Assembly: GCA_900541025.1 (NCBI GenBank)
Contig: UQIL01000032.1
Location: forward strand, 1-21,090
Length of the DNA stretch: 21,090 nt
DNA from: an uncultured Collinsella sp.
Lineage (GTDB): Bacteria; Actinomycetota; Coriobacteriia; Coriobacteriales; Coriobacteriaceae
Direction of reading: 5' to 3'
Under the pieces are notes generated by a model. The model saw only the letters and a list, made by a program, of their open reading frames with translations, searched no databases and was not told the origin of the DNA. How positions within the stretch are numbered: position 1 is the first letter of the stretch; every line of letters begins with the position of its first letter. Positions 1 to 7,999 of the stretch are shown one piece after another. The position numbers and the translations under genes are program-made.

Positions 1-687
1 GCCACGGTCGCCGCCACGGCCGCCACGGGGACCACGGTCGTCACGGGGACCGCGGGGACCACGGTCGTCACGGCCGCCGCGAGGACCGCGATCCTCGTCC
101 AGGCCCATGGCGACGAGCGGAGCGATAACCTTATCGAGAGCGGCCATCAGCTCGGTGGCCTCCTCATAAGAAAGCTCGGGCAGGAGCTTCTCCTTCTTGT
201 TGGCAAGCTCGACCAGGCCCTCAGCGGCATCCTCGGCAGCGAAGACGACGATCTTGCGCATATCGCCCTCGGCGTCGTCGATGCGGCCGACCAGATCGGC
301 AGCCTCGGCCTCGGCCATCAGACCATCGAGCTCACGAAGGCGCATGCCCAGCAGGTCGGACATTTCCTTCTGCTCCATCTTGGGCTTGAGGTCAAGAAGC
401 TTGATGGCGCGCTCGATGTTCGCCATGCGCTCGGCCTTGGCCTCCTCCTCCTTGGAAATAGCAAAGCGACGGCTACGCAGCAGGCGGGCGGCCTTCTGCA
501 TCTTGTCCATCAGCTCTTCGTCATCGTAATCAACGGCGGCCTCGACAACCTCGGCCTCCTCCTCGGCGGAAACCTCGTCAGCAGCCTCAACCTCGGCAGC
601 TTCGGTCTCCACGGTCTCGACTGCCTCGACCTCGGCAGCCATGGTCTCGTTCTCGGTCTCGTTCATGATCTCTTCGTTCTCGGACAT
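1..687 (-). CDS. MarR-like winged-helix protein with acidic N-terminus and Arg-Gly repeat tail (C-terminus outside window)
   Basis: The first 229 residues are visible; the frame is open to the window edge, so the true C-terminus is missing. The ATG at 685-687 follows AAGGAG at a good distance. Residues 1-58 are very acidic (Glu, Ala, Val). Residues about 59-100 look helical and charged. Residues about 104-153 read like a MarR-type winged helix: a helix-turn-helix segment (EMSDLLGMRLRELDGLM), then a helix ending DLVGRIDDAEGD, then a short strand like the MarR wing. Residues about 160-196 look helical again. From about 198 the chain becomes nine-residue repeats of the form DDRGPRGGR. The wing suggests DNA binding, while the RG-rich tail suggests nucleic-acid binding or phase-separation behaviour. 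That role is inference; I do not recognise a named homologue. It is monocistronic as far as can be seen. Confidence 0.75.
   Translation of the reverse strand, partial: MSENEEIMNETENETMAAEVEAVETVETEAAEVEAADEVSAEEEAEVVEAAVDYDDEELMDKMQKAARLLRSRRFAISKEEEAKAERMANIERAIKLLDLKPKMEQKEMSDLLGMRLRELDGLMAEAEAADLVGRIDDAEGDMRKIVVFAAEDAAEGLVELANKKEKLLPELSYEEATELMAALDKVIAPLVAMGLDEDRGPRGGRDDRGPRGPRDDRGPRGGRGGDRG
27..73. repeat. 27-nt in-frame tandem repeat coding for the Arg-Gly tail
   Basis: The 20-mer GGGGACCACGGTCGTCACGG occurs at 27-46 and again at 54-73, exactly 27 nt apart. This encodes the nine-residue DDRGPRG(G/P)R unit, and a more diverged unit lies next to it at about 74-90. Copy number at such repeats can vary between strains by slippage. 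Further copies may lie left of the window. Confidence 0.8.
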
Positions 688-839
688 GAGACTCCTTCTT
701 GGCCCTCTCGGGCATCATCGCCCCATTCGCGGGGCCCGTCGCGCACTCTTTGCGCTTTGAACATTCATGCCTCTCGGCAAAACGTCCATTAGTTTATGGT
801 GTCGCCATCCAATCTAGCTGCAGAATCTATGTGCACACA

Positions 840-2255
840 TTAATGCGACATGTGCGACTCGCGACGAGCGTACACCAGCGACGCCACGAACCCGACCGCG
901 GCAATTACAGCCGCCACACGCACGGCAGCTGCAAATCCAATCGCCTGGGCAACGTCCGTCGCAACGCCAGCGGCGCCGGCAGTCGCCGCAGAACTCGAAA
1001 GCAGACCGATAAACAGCGACGGACCAAACGATGCGGCAATCATGTTCCACGTGTTAAGCAATGCCGTTCCGTGAGGATGTTCAGCGGCATGCAGCGTCTC
1101 CAAGCCGGCCGTTTGCGAGGGGCTCAGCACCAAACCTACTCCGGCATACACCACAACGGTCAGCGCCACGACGACGTCGATGTTCATGCTTGCCGCCGTC
1201 ATCGAGATGGCAGTCTGTCCCACGGTAATTAGGGCAAAGCCGACCGGCAGCAGCGGCCATGCGCCGCGGGCGTCCATCACACGTCCGCCCACAATCGAGG
1301 TCACGGCGTTGCAGGCAATCGCCGGCAAAATGAGCAAGCCCGCAATAAGTGCGGTCATGCCGTATGCGCCCTCAAAATAGAGCGGCAACAAAACGCTCAT
1401 CGAGAACGTCGTCATCATCGACACCACCACAAGCAGGCACGCAGGCCAAAAACGAACGCTCGCCATGGGACGCACGTTAAGCACCGGATGCTCGAGCTTG
1501 AGTTGACGGGCCGCAAACAGGCCGAGCAGCACAACGGCGGCAAAAAGCGTCACGATGCCGGCAATCAGATTGGTCGAGAACTCGCCTACGGAATACACAA
1601 ATGCCGTAATGCCGGCAGCGAGCAAAACAACCGACAGAATATCAAGCGTGGCGCTCGAGCGCTCTCCGACATTCTGAACAAGCTTAACGCCCGCCGCAGC
1701 GACCACAATGCCGCCCACCAGCGGCACTACGAACACCGCCCTCCAGCCAAACAACGTGCACATAAGACCGCTGATTACGGGTCCAAACGCCGGCCCTAGC
1801 GTAATGCAGGCACCGCCCAGGCTCAGATACAGACCGAGCTTCTCGCGCGGGGCGCAAGACAGCACCACGTTCATCATGAGCGGAAACAAGATGCCCGATC
1901 CCGCAGCCTGCAAAATACGACTTGGCAGCAAAACGCTAAACGACGGAGCGATCAGACACAGGACTTCGCCGGCGACCATGCATCCGCATGCGAAAAACAG
2001 CAGCTTGCGCGTCGAGAAACGGCCGGACAGGAAGGCCATGATGGCCGTAAAGATCGACGTCACGATCATGTAGCCCGAGACGAGCCACTGCGCCGTGGTG
2101 GCACTCACCGAAAAGGCTGCCATAATGTCGTGCAACGCCACGTTAATGATGTTCTCGTTAAACGCGGCAACAAAGGCTGCAATATACATAACGACGAGAA
2201 TCGCCGCAGTGGCCGATGGCGTTACTTGAACTTGTTGCTGAGATTTGCTCCCCAT
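840..2255 (-). CDS. MFS multidrug-type exporter, DHA2 (EmrB/QacA) family
   Basis: This 471-residue, very hydrophobic membrane protein probably expels drugs or metabolites using the proton gradient. The N-terminal segment with NENIINVALHDI, followed by TAQWLVSGYMI, is characteristic of the 14-helix DHA2 group. SGRFSTRKLL fills the loop between helices 2 and 3 (motif A position). The stretch around LGPAFGPVISG resembles motif C of antiporters. The open frame runs further upstream to 2690, but that extension lies antisense to the deformylase-like gene and is rejected. The ATG at 2253-2255 follows an AGGAAGG ribosome site. It is divergent from the deformylase-like gene at 2461 and stands alone on its strand, with no obvious terminator. 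The substrate cannot be read from sequence. Confidence 0.9.
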   Translation of the reverse strand: MGSKSQQQVQVTPSATAAILVVMYIAAFVAAFNENIINVALHDIMAAFSVSATTAQWLVSGYMIVTSIFTAIMAFLSGRFSTRKLLFFACGCMVAGEVLCLIAPSFSVLLPSRILQAAGSGILFPLMMNVVLSCAPREKLGLYLSLGGACITLGPAFGPVISGLMCTLFGWRAVFVVPLVGGIVVAAAGVKLVQNVGERSSATLDILSVVLLAAGITAFVYSVGEFSTNLIAGIVTLFAAVVLLGLFAARQLKLEHPVLNVRPMASVRFWPACLLVVVSMMTTFSMSVLLPLYFEGAYGMTALIAGLLILPAIACNAVTSIVGGRVMDARGAWPLLPVGFALITVGQTAISMTAASMNIDVVVALTVVVYAGVGLVLSPSQTAGLETLHAAEHPHGTALLNTWNMIAASFGPSLFIGLLSSSAATAGAAGVATDVAQAIGFAAAVRVAAVIAAVGFVASLVYARRESHMSH

Positions 2256-2333
2256 GCATTTCCTTCCTCTTGGAACGACAGTCGCATCGCCCCAGAGGGA
2301 CAGTCCAGGGCGAAAAATGAGCCCTAGACTTAC

Positions 2334-2361
2334 GCCAGACGCCGTACACGACGAATCTGGC
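2334..2361. promoter_or_regulatory. Inverted repeat in the MFS / deformylase-like divergent gap
   Basis: Between the divergent starts at 2255 and 2461 there is an inverted repeat, GCCAGA (2334-2339) with TCTGGC (2356-2361), and a 16-nt spacer. It could be an operator shared by both genes. An AT-rich TATTAT at about 2417-2422 might be a plus-strand -10 box, but no convincing -35 accompanies it. I see no small gene in this gap. Confidence 0.25.
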
Positions 2362-2460
2362 AACATGGTCCAACGTCGAAAGATTGTAACGCGGACGCAC
2401 AGCTTCCCTTCCGCGCTATTATTAAAAGTCCACGAAAGCATGAGACATGAGGAGCCCGCC

Positions 2461-2871
2461 ATGATTAAGCCCATCATGAAATCCGAGTTCTTTTTGCGCC
2501 TGCCTTCCGAAGACGCGGGACCCGACGATGCCGTGACCGGGCAAGACCTCCTGGATACGCTCCACGAGCATGTGCACGAGTGCGTGGGCCTCGCCGCCAA
2601 CATGATCGGCGTGCGCAAACGCATCATCTGCGTAAAGGACGGCAGCAAGTCGCTGCTCATGTACAACCCGCAAATTCTTGAGCAGGTCAATGCCTATCAG
2701 ACGAGCGAAGGATGCCTCTCGCTGATCGGCGAGCGTCCCTGTACCCGCTATCGCCGCATTAAGGTTGAGTATTTGGACGAAAACTTCGTCCACCGCATCA
2801 AAAACTTCTCGGACTACACCGCCGAGATCATCCAGCACGAAATCGACCACTGCAACGGCGTCGTGGTTTAG
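2461..2871 (+). CDS. Short peptide-deformylase-like protein, motif 1 Gln replaced by Met
   Basis: The 136-residue protein has the peptide deformylase fold signature. Deformylases remove the N-formyl group from new proteins using a metal held by Cys and two His. Motif 2 (EGCLS, Cys85) and motif 3 (HEIDH, His126, Glu127, His130) are complete, so metal binding and the catalytic Glu look intact. Motif 1, normally G-x-G-L-A-A-x-Q, reads CVGLAANMIG: the conserved Gln that contacts the formyl group is Met48. It is shorter than typical housekeeping deformylases (about 150-190 residues). The ATG at 2461 follows GAGGAG; the frame extends upstream but lacks such a site. The LysR gene starts 36 bp downstream, so they may be co-transcribed. 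It may be a specialised deformylase or amide hydrolase rather than the essential one. Confidence 0.85.
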   Translation: MIKPIMKSEFFLRLPSEDAGPDDAVTGQDLLDTLHEHVHECVGLAANMIGVRKRIICVKDGSKSLLMYNPQILEQVNAYQTSEGCLSLIGERPCTRYRRIKVEYLDENFVHRIKNFSDYTAEIIQHEIDHCNGVVV

Positions 2872-2907
2872 GCCACCCGCCAAAATGAGGGTACCGGAGG
2901 CCTCCCT

Positions 2908-3831
2908 ATGGATATCAGCCGCTTTGGCGAATTCGCCATCTTAGCGCAGTCACGCACGTTTCTTGATGCAGCGGAACTGCTTTTCATGTCGCAATCAACC
3001 CTCTCCAAGCACATCATGGCAATGGAGCACGAACTCGGCTGCAAGCTCATCGATCGAAGCCAGCGCCACGTAACACTCACCGCGCAAGGTGAAGCGCTCC
3101 TCCCCTATGCGCAAAAAATTGCGACGCTTCAGCACCGCTATCTTGCCGCCATTCAAATAGGCGCAGGTGAGCCGCTCGAGCACCTCACCGTAGGTTCTAT
3201 CCCCATTATGGCCCCTTATGGGATCACGGACGCCGTCATCGATTTTCAGCAGGCGAACCCCTCATATTCTGTTGAGCTCATCGAGGGCGAGGGCGACACA
3301 CTCAAGCGCATGCTCCTGCACGAGGACATTGACCTGGCCTTCATCCGTGACGGCGGCGCCATCGAGCCGGAGTTCAAAAAGATTCCCTTTACGACCGACC
3401 GGCTCGTGGCCGTCCTTCCACTCGACCATCCGCTCGCCGAACGTGACACCGTCGAGATAGACGACCTTATCGACGAGAATTTCCTCATGCTTCCCCAAGG
3501 CTCGTTCGTAAGCGAGCTCGTCCTTTCCCTTTGTCGCGAAGCTGGATTTGGCCCACGTGTTACGTTCACCGGCAAACGAGCCGAGAACATCATCTCCCTT
3601 GTCGCGCGCGGCGCCGGCGTCTCATTCCTCATGCGCAAGCCGACGGAATCGCTCGCCAGCGGAAAGGTAGCCCTGGTGCCGCTTGAGCCCGCGACGACCT
3701 CCGAGGTCAGGCTCTACCTCAAGCGGAACGCCACGCACTCGCAGGCGGTCGTCTCGTTCATTGGCTTCCTCCCCTACCGTCAGCTCCTGCAGGGCGACCG
3801 TGCGTCTTCCACCGCGGCACGACCGTCATAA
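2908..3831 (+). CDS. LysR-family transcriptional regulator
   Basis: The 307-residue protein has the standard LysR architecture. An N-terminal winged helix (about 1-60) contains SRTFLDAAELLFMSQSTLSKHIMAMEHELG and is followed by a linker helix. A periplasmic-binding-protein-like effector domain covers about 90-295. The sequence LTVGSIPIM marks the start of the effector domain, and RGAGVSFLMRKP is typical of its second lobe. The ATG follows GGAGG at a normal distance. It lies 36 bp after the deformylase-like gene on the same strand and converges with the PTS operon, so its target may be the upstream pair or the MFS gene; the effector is unknown. Confidence 0.9.
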   Translation: MDISRFGEFAILAQSRTFLDAAELLFMSQSTLSKHIMAMEHELGCKLIDRSQRHVTLTAQGEALLPYAQKIATLQHRYLAAIQIGAGEPLEHLTVGSIPIMAPYGITDAVIDFQQANPSYSVELIEGEGDTLKRMLLHEDIDLAFIRDGGAIEPEFKKIPFTTDRLVAVLPLDHPLAERDTVEIDDLIDENFLMLPQGSFVSELVLSLCREAGFGPRVTFTGKRAENIISLVARGAGVSFLMRKPTESLASGKVALVPLEPATTSEVRLYLKRNATHSQAVVSFIGFLPYRQLLQGDRASSTAARPS

Positions 3832-3893
3832 TCCCCACTGCTCCACAACCGCAGACTTGCGTCCGCAAACACGCTGACAACGGCACGAAACAC

Positions 3894-3934
3894 AAATATG
3901 CCTCGGGCGGCACGTCGCCGTCCGAGGCATATTT
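3894..3934. terminator. Bidirectional hairpin terminator between convergent LysR and PTS genes
   Basis: Perfect 18-nt arms at 3894-3911 and 3917-3934, with one G-U pair and a 5-nt loop. The outer arms are AAATAT/ATATTT, giving a partial U-tract on either strand. It sits in the 123-bp gap between convergent genes, where a shared terminator is expected. Confidence 0.8.
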
Positions 3935-3954
3935 AGTTAAAGTGCGCAGACAGA

Positions 3955-5397
3955 CTAGTCCACCGAGATGTTGAGCGCCTTACCGCCCTCGTCCTTCCTG
4001 GTACCGATCACCATAGCGGCGACAAGAGCCAGAACGAAAGCGACCACACCGGAGATGACAAGGCCGATAAAGCCCGTGTCGATGCCGGCAGGGTTAATAA
4101 AGCTCGGGAAACCGAGCGGGCCGGAGGCACCGAAGGCATAGAGTTTGGCACCCATGAGGCCGGCGATGGCGCCGCCTACACCAGCTGAAATAAAGGTTGC
4201 CCACATAAGGCGCTTGCGCAGCAGCAAGATGGCGTAAAGCGCAGGCTCGTTGACACCGAAAATCGAAGAGACAAGGGCGGGAATGTTGACGGCAGCATTT
4301 TCCTCGGAATCCTTGGTTCGGATGACCATGCCAAGCACAGCACCGGCGATGGCACAACCGCCTGCATACACGAGCGGGTTAATGAGGTCATAGCCGTAGG
4401 TTGCGACATCGAGAAACCACAGCGGGATGATACCCCAGTGCAGGCCGAACATGACGAGCAGGCTCCAGAACGTGCCGATGACAAAGCCGGCGAGGGCGGG
4501 CTGGACGTTGATGAGCATCAGAATGATCTGGGCAACGATGTTGGAGAGGACCGTCATGACCGGACCGACCACAAGCAGGCCAAGGATGCCGCAAATGAGG
4601 AGCGTCAGGATGTTGGAGAAGAACGAGCTCACAAGCGCGGGCAGCGCGTTAGAAAGGGCCTTGTGCACCTTAGAGGCAATCCAGACGATAAAGATCGCAG
4701 GCAGAATCGTCGATGAGTAATTCTGCATGATCAGCGGGATGCCAAAAATATCACCATAGACATTGGACTCGAAGACCGTGCCGGCGCCGAGCGTGTAGAG
4801 CGGATCTCCGCCCATAAGGGCAACGAGCGTCGGGTAGACGAGGATACCGCCGAGCGCCATTCCCATAACGGGCTTAAGTCCGAACTTCTTGGCCGACGTC
4901 CAGCCAATGATTAGCGGAAAGTAATAGAAGACCGAATCTCCGATTGCCGAGAGCGTCACATACGTATTGCTGTCCTTGGCAAGCCAACCGGCAACCGTGC
5001 AGAGCGCGAGCATCGACTTGATAAAGCCACCGGCCATAAGCACGCCAAGAACCGGTTGCAGGATCTCGGAGATGATGGCAAGCAGACGCGAGAATGGATC
5101 GCCCTTTTTGACGTCGTCGCCTTCATCGATATCGAGCGCGGGTTTGGAGTCGAACCCGCCAATCTGAACAAGGTCGTTGTAGACGGCCTCGACAGTGGCA
5201 CCAATCACGACCTGATACTGTCCGCCGGCCTGGATGACGTCAACGACGCCCTTCGTCGCCTTAAGCTCATTGGTCTGGGCGAGCGATTCATCCTTGAGGT
5301 GGAAGCGGAGACGCGTAATGCAGTGGCTCACGTCTAACACATTGTCTCGACCACCGACCTTTGTGATGATTTCATCGCAAAGCTTCTGGTATTTCAT
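3955..5397 (-). CDS. PTS sugar transporter EIIBC, beta-glucoside/glucose superfamily, no EIIA domain
   Basis: The 480-residue membrane component of the phosphotransferase system imports and phosphorylates a sugar. Residues 1-85 form the EIIB domain, with the phospho-acceptor Cys26 in HCITRLRF. Residues about 110-470 form the EIIC channel, with FGLHWGIIPLW and the FGVNEPALY signature of the Glc superfamily. No C-terminal EIIA domain is present, so phosphate must come from a separate EIIA. The ATG at 5395-5397 follows AAGGAG; the longer open frame to 5499 lacks support. It is the last gene of the minus-strand operon, 192 bp after the first ceramidase-like gene, and ends at the 3894-3934 hairpin. 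The substrate is unknown; a beta-glucoside or a modified disaccharide is possible. Confidence 0.92.
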   Translation of the reverse strand: MKYQKLCDEIITKVGGRDNVLDVSHCITRLRFHLKDESLAQTNELKATKGVVDVIQAGGQYQVVIGATVEAVYNDLVQIGGFDSKPALDIDEGDDVKKGDPFSRLLAIISEILQPVLGVLMAGGFIKSMLALCTVAGWLAKDSNTYVTLSAIGDSVFYYFPLIIGWTSAKKFGLKPVMGMALGGILVYPTLVALMGGDPLYTLGAGTVFESNVYGDIFGIPLIMQNYSSTILPAIFIVWIASKVHKALSNALPALVSSFFSNILTLLICGILGLLVVGPVMTVLSNIVAQIILMLINVQPALAGFVIGTFWSLLVMFGLHWGIIPLWFLDVATYGYDLINPLVYAGGCAIAGAVLGMVIRTKDSEENAAVNIPALVSSIFGVNEPALYAILLLRKRLMWATFISAGVGGAIAGLMGAKLYAFGASGPLGFPSFINPAGIDTGFIGLVISGVVAFVLALVAAMVIGTRKDEGGKALNISVD

Positions 5398-5589
5398 GGA
5401 ATTCTCCTTTTCTGAGCGGGGCATAGCGTAGATTTCATGCCTCCGTAGTCGACGTGGGAGGACAAGGAACCCGCTTCCCCCTTTGAAATCCGCGGACACA
5501 CGTACGCCCGGGATGGGAAACAGCAGAGAAGATGGAAGATGCCGATCACATGGCAGTGAGCCTCATTGGCCCATGCCACGCAATCAGGC

Positions 5590-6708
5590 CTACAGACGCG
5601 AAGCTGCTGCGCCTAGAAGTCTCGTCGTCTGGCAGAACTTGTCACACAGACGTTCCGGTTCGCCCTGGGGAATCTGAGTACGCTCGGTCTCAAAGGAGAG
5701 GCCGTACTCGCGTGCCGGAAGGAAATACTCAAAATAGCCGTTGGTGTAACCGCAGACTATTCCCTCGACCGGACATTCGCGCTTCATGCGAATGCCCAGG
5801 TCGCTGCCGAGTTCACTCGGGAACACAAAGAGATGCAGGCCGCCCAGACTGATGACGGCACACTTAAGCGTGAGTGAAAAGTCGTCATGGGCAACGGTGT
5901 GATAGAACGTCTGAGGCTCGATGCGGTCAAGAACGACCTCGCGATCGAGCTTGATCTGGGAAATCGCCTCGGCAAGACCGGTCGAAGCACGCTCAACCTC
6001 GGGAATGCCGCGTCCCTGGCGAAAATTGCGGTCGCTACAGTCGCCAGCAGCACCGACGACCATGGCCGGATAATAACCAAGACTCTGAGCGAGCTTTTTG
6101 CCGGTAAGACCGGCGAGTTCGCTCGTGAGCTCCGTGCAGTCGGGTCCGACACAGGCAGAATGCACCGCCCAGTTCACAAAGCCCGCAAACGATTTGCCTT
6201 CGTCATCGAAGAACGACACCACGATAACCTCATTATCGGCAAGCTCTCCGGGAATGATGCGGTTGTCGTAGAAACCGGTGATGACTTTTTTGCCCATGCG
6301 GCAGGTCGCAGGTCGCGCGTTGGCGCGGCACTCTTCGAAGCATTGACAGATGGTATCGAGGAACCAGCGATAGTAGTCCTCGTTGAATTTTCCCGTCCAC
6401 CAGCTGCGATGGTAGGCGACGATCGAAGTGTGGTCGTGCGTCGCGGAGAGCAGAACGCAGTCACGGTCGATTCCGTAGCGCTCGGCGAGCATCGTCTTAA
6501 CCTCCTCGGCCATGCTTTCCTCAAACTCGAGAACATCGGCGTTGAAGAGAAAAACTTCGCGGTCGTCCTGTTGGAAAAGAATCGCGTTGGCGAAGACGTC
6601 GTCATGGACGCCTGTCGCAGGCTCCAGACGGTTGGGGAGGTTACGGTATCCGATTAGATAGATGTCGCCTTGCGGGGTGATCTTGCGGCGTGCATGTCCG
6701 ATATTCAT
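5590..6708 (-). CDS. Neutral/alkaline ceramidase-like hydrolase with complete zinc residues
   Basis: The 372-residue protein resembles the N-terminal catalytic domain of neutral ceramidases, zinc amidases that cleave an N-acyl bond. The key positions all seem present. SATHDH supplies His91 and His93, and NWAVHS supplies His183. AGDCSDRN carries Ser225 where the family has GDxSP(N). PSEL provides Glu299, and YTNGYFEY provides candidate Tyr residues near 325-328. It is much shorter than secreted ceramidases (over 600 residues), lacks the C-terminal domain and has no signal peptide, so it should act in the cytoplasm. The start follows AGGAG and overlaps the preceding gene's stop by 4 bp (ATGA), which implies translational coupling. 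Ceramide is unlikely to be its substrate; an imported amide conjugate is an inference. Confidence 0.75.
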   Translation of the reverse strand: MNIGHARRKITPQGDIYLIGYRNLPNRLEPATGVHDDVFANAILFQQDDREVFLFNADVLEFEESMAEEVKTMLAERYGIDRDCVLLSATHDHTSIVAYHRSWWTGKFNEDYYRWFLDTICQCFEECRANARPATCRMGKKVITGFYDNRIIPGELADNEVIVVSFFDDEGKSFAGFVNWAVHSACVGPDCTELTSELAGLTGKKLAQSLGYYPAMVVGAAGDCSDRNFRQGRGIPEVERASTGLAEAISQIKLDREVVLDRIEPQTFYHTVAHDDFSLTLKCAVISLGGLHLFVFPSELGSDLGIRMKRECPVEGIVCGYTNGYFEYFLPAREYGLSFETERTQIPQGEPERLCDKFCQTTRLLGAAASRL

Positions 6709-7973
6709 GCAAGTTCTCCTTTTTGTCGCGCCGCGTTCAAAGCGGCAAGGATGGTTTGGAGGAGGCGCTCATGGGAGCCGGCGGCAAAACCGGAGTTCAT
6801 GGCCTCATAGGTGATTTTCTCGTACGCATCGGGGGCTGGCAGATACTTCTGCCCTCCGTTGACAAGCGTGGCAAAGAGCACGGGGCAGAATCGGGCGGCG
6901 CGCACGGCGGCGCCAAACGAGCTCGAAACCTCGGGCTGGATACCAACGAACTCGGCATTTCCCAGCCGAAGTAAATAGACCCTCGTACGCTGTTCGCCTG
7001 CCGCATGAAACTCATAAGTTCGATGCGGGGCCAATGAGCAGAAGTCGGCGCGCGTCTGGGCGGGCAAAAGGACGTCGACCGTGCGAGCATCGACGCCGAT
7101 GGCATCGTCCTCACGCGCCGCACGGACGGCCTCAATCAACGCATCGCTCATAGCGCGACCCTGTCGATGCAGCATGCGATATCCACTCTCGTGAGCATCT
7201 AACGTTTGCTTCGCCCCGGTCGAATCGAACGCAACGGTCACGGCGCGCTCCGCCGGACTCTGATCTCCCGCGGCACCGGGTAGCAGCAACACGACTCCGC
7301 CCAATTCGCGCTCGAGAGCCATGGCGGCAAAGCCAAAGAGGTCCCCGCTCACCAAGCGCTTCCCCTGAGAATCGTGCGATCCGTCGAGCACGGAAGACTG
7401 GACATCAGCCGTCGCAAGCATGGCAACGAACCCGCCCTCGGCATCCCTCGCGACAAGTACGGGCATCGCGTGGTCGGCAAACCCCTTGGGGTCTACTCCC
7501 AGCCACCAGCCGGCCGGTGTCTCAATGTCGCGGTTAACGTTCACAGGACAGTAGCCCTCCGCCGAGGCGAGCGTGACAGAGCGAATGCCCGCAACCGCCT
7601 GCTCAACGGCCGCGCGTGTCGCGGCGATGAGCGCGGCACGATAGCGCTCATTTCGATCGCGGGCATCGGTGTCGGCCAGATGCCCAGGGGTGCGCACGTG
7701 AGGCGCAGAAAACGTGTGGGTCGGGACCACCCAAGAAAAGGCGCCGTCGCAATTGGAGACATCCTTGACAACCTCACGCAGATCGACGAGTAGGGCCGGA
7801 GCGATCGAGGTAACCTCAAGTGAAAGGATGCAAGCGCGCCGCCCCATCCCTTCGACCACGAAGGCACGGGCAAAGATTTCATGACGGAGTGCGTCGAAAC
7901 CGTCGAACGGCAATACGTCCTCTAAGTTAATGGCCACCCGGGCGGCTCCGGCCTTCATCTCTCCCTTATCCAT
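6705..7973 (-). CDS. Ceramidase-like protein with altered zinc residues
   Basis: The 422-residue paralogue of the neighbour at 5590-6708 has the same fold markers. PTHTFSAPH matches the family's TH-T-HSAPH motif, but the second metal His is Phe88. LATADVQSSVLDG lies where the family has ATHP, so that His also looks lost. GDQSP and PEVSSSFG are kept, as is the C-terminal stretch from NGGQKYLPAPDAYEK to ITYEAMNSGF. The nucleophile region thus survives while metal binding is doubtful. There is no signal peptide. The ATG follows AAAGGAGG; the gene starts 26 bp after the amidohydrolase and its stop overlaps the next start. It may be an inactive partner subunit, or an enzyme with a changed metal site; sequence alone does not decide. 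Confidence 0.7.
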   Translation of the reverse strand: MDKGEMKAGAARVAINLEDVLPFDGFDALRHEIFARAFVVEGMGRRACILSLEVTSIAPALLVDLREVVKDVSNCDGAFSWVVPTHTFSAPHVRTPGHLADTDARDRNERYRAALIAATRAAVEQAVAGIRSVTLASAEGYCPVNVNRDIETPAGWWLGVDPKGFADHAMPVLVARDAEGGFVAMLATADVQSSVLDGSHDSQGKRLVSGDLFGFAAMALERELGGVVLLLPGAAGDQSPAERAVTVAFDSTGAKQTLDAHESGYRMLHRQGRAMSDALIEAVRAAREDDAIGVDARTVDVLLPAQTRADFCSLAPHRTYEFHAAGEQRTRVYLLRLGNAEFVGIQPEVSSSFGAAVRAARFCPVLFATLVNGGQKYLPAPDAYEKITYEAMNSGFAAGSHERLLQTILAALNAARQKGELA

Positions 7974-7999
7974 GGCGAACGCCCTCCTTTATCTGTCGC

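Noticed and set aside
2256..2690. N-terminal extension of the MFS transporter to 2690
   Set aside because: The extension is antisense to the deformylase-like gene and is not membrane-like. The ATG at 2255 has a good ribosome site and begins a typical DHA2 N-terminus.
5398..5442. A 14-codon leader frame ending in an ATGA overlap with the PTS start
   Set aside because: Its GGAGG lies only 1 nt before the ATG, too close for normal initiation, and the peptide has no attenuator-like features.
5887..6657. A 256-residue plus-strand open frame
   Set aside because: It is antisense to the first ceramidase-like gene, which has clear motifs and a ribosome site.
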